Below, in pieces: positions 49,199-51,412 of a stretch of DNA of 51,412 bases. Origin of the DNA: a virus; IMG/VR virus record IMGVR_UViG_3300046522_000560, positions 1 to 51,412 of that record; one strand, written 5' to 3'. The notes below the pieces were generated by a model. The model did no database searches, had not been told where the DNA came from, and saw nothing but the letters and a program-made list of their open reading frames with translations. The position numbers and the translations under genes were made by a program. Position 1 is the first letter of the stretch. Each line of letters begins with the position of its first letter.

Positions 49199-50386
49199 TT
49201 ATGGCTTTAGTTCTTTGATCATTTTACCTAACTCTGTTACTAAACCACTTATAGTCTGTATATTGTTACTTTCAGTAGAGGTGGTAGGGTTTTTAACATC
49301 TCTGTCACCAAGGAAATACATTGGGGCTAACTGAACAATCAAAGTTCTTCTTTGCTCTGGTGTTAGTTCATTCATATATCCAGGTAATGCATTCAGTTCT
49401 AGACCCTTCATTAGGTAAAAATCATATAACTTTCTAAGATAATTTTTTTCCTTTATAAAATAAGTTAAAAGTGCTGAACAAGATAAAATTAAAGTTAAAA
49501 ATAGTAAAAAATTATAAATATCTTTAAATTTATCCTCCATAAATAAAATCAGAAATACCTTGGTCGATAATATAAGCATAATGGAACAGAATAAAAATAT
49601 TATCCAATTATTAAGTTTTTTAATTTCTTCTTCTAGCTTTTCAGTGGTCGTCGAAAATGTGGCTAATATTTCTTTGTTTGTTTCTTTGGTTACATTTGAT
49701 TTAAACGTTTCAGATATTTCCTTTACTTCGGAAACTAGTTCTTTTGCTTCATTAATTGTATTTCGATCAAAAATATAATCCAAGCTCTTTTTAAGTTCAA
49801 TTCCATCATCTAATGTATGTTTTTCCTTCCTTGCAATATTTCTAATATTAATTAAGTTTGAACAAACTTCATTTTTTTCTTCTTCATTACAAGAATCATA
49901 AATTCCTAAAACTTCATTCTCAGGATCAAATAGATGACGAATTGACTTTACTTCATTATAAATTAATATAAAGTCATCCCTAGTTAGTGACGGTGAAAAT
50001 TGAAATGGTGTGGTCTTTAGTTTTTCAAAAAAACGAAACGCATTAAAAACTTCACTAAAAGCATTATTTAAATCTTCTGTAGCATTTTGATCTACTATAA
50101 TATTAAATAAATTTGATAAAGAACTATGGATTTTTTTAAAGGCATCTAAAAATTTATAATAATAATAATCTTCATTATTTGAAACTTTTAAAAAATAATT
50201 ATAGTAATCAATTATCTTTGTTAAATAATCTACAACCTCGTCCTTCCATTGACTTCTGTAACCAGCCGAAGGAAATATCTCATTATTAGATAGAAGAATC
50301 GTATATTCAGCAAAATCCTTATCTTTTATTTCATTAATTTGATTAATTAAAAAATTAATATCGTCTTTATAAGTTGGATGAGGCAT
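49199..50386 (-). CDS. Coiled-coil two-TM membrane protein (395 aa)
   Basis: A long N-terminal helical region (residues 1-265) with coiled-coil stretches (EAKELVSEVKEISETFKSN, TEKLEEEIKKLNN), two hydrophobic segments (IIFLFCSIMLILSTKVFLILF; FLLFLTLILSCSALLTYFI), then a C-terminal domain. Strongly AT-rich and opposite to the lysis genes, next to attR: a typical moron location. Family not recognised. The sensor-plus-TM layout is like membrane defence effectors, but this is only a resemblance. Confidence 0.62.
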   Translation of the reverse strand: MPHPTYKDDINFLINQINEIKDKDFAEYTILLSNNEIFPSAGYRSQWKDEVVDYLTKIIDYYNYFLKVSNNEDYYYYKFLDAFKKIHSSLSNLFNIIVDQNATEDLNNAFSEVFNAFRFFEKLKTTPFQFSPSLTRDDFILIYNEVKSIRHLFDPENEVLGIYDSCNEEEKNEVCSNLINIRNIARKEKHTLDDGIELKKSLDYIFDRNTINEAKELVSEVKEISETFKSNVTKETNKEILATFSTTTEKLEEEIKKLNNWIIFLFCSIMLILSTKVFLILFMEDKFKDIYNFLLFLTLILSCSALLTYFIKEKNYLRKLYDFYLMKGLELNALPGYMNELTPEQRRTLIVQLAPMYFLGDRDVKNPTTSTESNNIQTISGLVTELGKMIKELKP

Positions 50387-50414
50387 AGTTGTTTTTCTAA
50401 AGAATTGAAATATA

Positions 50415-50795
50415 TTATTTATATATAATCAAAATTCCTTCACGTGTAAATGGATTTCTACTAAGTTTATCTCGCGACATCGACCAGTTCCGATTAGGTA
50501 CAAAACAAGGTCCGACACTAATTTTTTTCTTTCCAAATTTACTATGGATACCATCCATAGCTTTCATCAAACATTCCTTTTTCTCTATGTGCTCAAAGTC
50601 AGTTAAGAGGTCATAAGTGTGGCCAGATTTTGGCTCTAAACCTGTCAGCACAACACCACACTTCTTATATTTAATCCCTTCTTTATAGATATCGTTCAAC
50701 ATTCTTGTTGCTGCTTTTACGAAGTCTAAAGCGCAATCAGTAGGCTCAAACAGATGAATTCTATCTTTTGCGATTGGTTCATAGTTTGAGCACAT
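50415..50795 (-). pseudogene. Chimeric SRAP-start/UmuC C-terminal remnant
   Basis: A 126-residue frame. The first residues MCSNYEPIA resemble the start of SRAP/YedK proteins, including the catalytic Cys2. From about residue 18 it is the C-terminus of UmuC/DinP-type polymerase V (PTDCALDFVKAATRMLNDIY, YKKCGVVLTGLEP), ending in DUF4113 (SMSRDKLSRNPFTREGI). Both parent families belong to DNA damage response. The polymerase catalytic part is missing, so it cannot synthesise DNA. It is probably a deletion fusion of an SRAP-UmuC locus, though the intact frame leaves open a small binding protein. Confidence 0.68.
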
Positions 50796-50910
50796 AAAAC
50801 TAATCCAGTTTTATTATTTCAATTAACAATAAATGAATTATGTTTTACCCAAAATGATAGAATTGCGCAGATCAGTAATTTGATGAGTAGTTTCTGCTTA
50901 AAAAACATGC

Positions 50911-50968
50911 AGTCTACAAATTTTTTTAAATTGATTGGAAATTAAATTTGTAGACTGATTTGTAGACT
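50911..50968. promoter_or_regulatory. Integrase arm-type sites, right
   Basis: TTGTAGACT occurs directly at 50948-50956 and 50960-50968 and inverted (AGTCTACAA) at 50911-50919, matching the two left copies near 1599-1618. These should bind the integrase N-terminal domain during recombination. Confidence 0.75.
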
Positions 50969-51056
50969 AGTGAAGTGCAACATACAGCATATCAGTACAA
51001 GCGGATGCAACCTTAATTGTGATTAACTATTTGAAAGTGCAAGATAAAGCAACCGA

Positions 51057-51412
51057 ATGCAACCTTTAACAATTGCAGCTAGACTGTCAGGATTCTACTT
51101 TTTCTATTATTCCATTGTTGGCACATTTATGCCTTACTGGAATTTATATCTTCAAGATCAAGGGTTTAATTATCAAGAAATTGGTGTTTTATCGTCAATT
51201 GCTATTGTGACGCGTTTTTTCGCACCTTTGGTATGGGGATGGATTGCTGATAAATCTGGTAAGCGAATGTTATTAGTACGGTTGGCGACTTGGATGGAAT
51301 CATGTATATGGTTGGCTATTTTTATAGTTCCAAATACTTTTCAATCCATTGCTTTACTCATGCTTATTTTTAGCTTCTTTCAAAATGCTATTTTAGCTCA
51401 ATTTGAAGGGGT
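51057..51412 (+). CDS. MFS transporter (MFS_1-like), 3'-truncated by the window
   Basis: The visible 118 residues hold the first membrane helices: SGFYFFYYSIVGTFMPYW, then EIGVLSSIAIVTRFFAPLVWGWIADKSGKR, whose end is the MFS loop-2-3 signature. Resembles the HcaT/PPP-type MFS_1_like group. The body from codon 12 on is host DNA. The ATG and codons 2-11 (MQPLTIAARLS) are on the phage side of attR and replace the native start left at 1452. The gene therefore remains intact in the lysogen but with a phage-derived promoter region and N-terminus. Confidence 0.85.
   Translation, partial: MQPLTIAARLSGFYFFYYSIVGTFMPYWNLYLQDQGFNYQEIGVLSSIAIVTRFFAPLVWGWIADKSGKRMLLVRLATWMESCIWLAIFIVPNTFQSIALLMLIFSFFQNAILAQFEG
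51079..51107. other. attR attachment site
   Basis: Right copy of the 18-bp core (51090-51107) with the same upstream CTAGACT at 51079. It lies at codons 8-17 of the transporter gene. Confidence 0.9.

Larger units (their letters stand above)
1488..51107. mobile_element. Integrated temperate phage (siphophage-type prophage)
   Basis: Bounded by an 18-bp direct repeat, with integrase next to attL and a normal temperate order: integration, immunity, replication, antiterminator, terminase, head, tail, lysis. Head and tail genes appear full length and in frame, so the prophage may be functional. Several cassettes (defence, antirepressor modules, HEPN, polysaccharide genes) interrupt the basic phage genome. 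Confidence 0.93.

Noticed and set aside
50796-50900. SOS/UmuDAb-type operator upstream of the SRAP-UmuC remnant
   Set aside because: I looked for a TTGAA...TTCAA-type palindrome and found none that fits.
1-51412. CRISPR array, rRNA, insertion sequence, retron or diversity-generating element
   Set aside because: No regularly spaced repeats, transposase, reverse transcriptase or rRNA sequence was recognised on either strand.

Overview
The window is an almost complete temperate siphophage-type prophage (about 49.6 kb, roughly 1488-51107) inside a Gram-negative chromosome. The gene content suggests an Acinetobacter host (A. baumannii group): a two-domain Csu/SCPU-type fimbrial protein in the left flank, a DUF4882-like secreted protein, a DUF2280/DUF1073/DUF2213/DUF2184/DUF2460/DUF2163 structural series and a GH108 endolysin. 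The species is an inference from families; no rRNA or housekeeping gene is present. The prophage lies in the 5' end of an MFS transporter gene. An 18-bp direct repeat marks the ends, and the phage side of the right junction supplies a replacement start codon and first 11 codons.

Layout, left to right. 1-923: end of a fimbrial gene. 1452-1535: orphaned 5' end of the transporter gene at attL. 1666-2928: integrase. 2935-4732: leftward early operon (excisionase-like protein, small proteins, Sak/DUF1071-type annealing protein, small membrane protein). 4891-8154: a three-gene ABC-3C-type defence cassette (SMC-like ATPase, middle component, nuclease-bearing component) directly downstream of the LexA-like CI repressor (8177-8845), the position of rexAB in lambda. 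The leftward and rightward early promoters each carry the same operator, TTACCAAAAAGGTAA. 9001-12492: cro-like gene, RHH protein, replication-type HTH protein, a nuclease and a Q-like antiterminator.

12493-19130 is accessory: an antirepressor module (small HTH repressor, BRO-N antirepressor, two-TM protein) bounded by a 54-bp duplication of the 3' end of the Q-like gene, a PDDEXK-type nuclease, secreted proteins and paired leader elements. 19194-23977 holds the metallopeptidase, terminase, portal and MuF genes. The head genes are then interrupted (23978-27212) by a tRNA-shaped RNA lacking an anticodon loop, a HEPN-domain protein and a second copy of the antirepressor module. 27226-43048 continues with capsid, neck, tail tube, frameshifted tail chaperones, tape measure, hub, an SGNH-esterase tail spike, NlpC/P60 and tip protein.

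43400-47475 is a likely surface-polysaccharide conversion set: an acyltransferase, a sialidase lipoprotein and a Wzy-like polymerase. 47546-49194 is lysis (holin, small membrane peptides, GH108 endolysin). 49199-50795 holds a coiled-coil membrane protein and a chimeric SRAP-UmuC remnant before attR.

Working together: CI would repress both early promoters and, in the same operon, express the ABC-3C cassette in the lysogen. Two separate HTH/antirepressor modules could each break immunity. The HEPN, two-TM and surface-modifying genes are candidates for protecting or altering the lysogen. The strongest candidate for something undescribed is the anticodon-less tRNA-like RNA whose 5' end coincides with a predicted transcription start just upstream of the HEPN gene.
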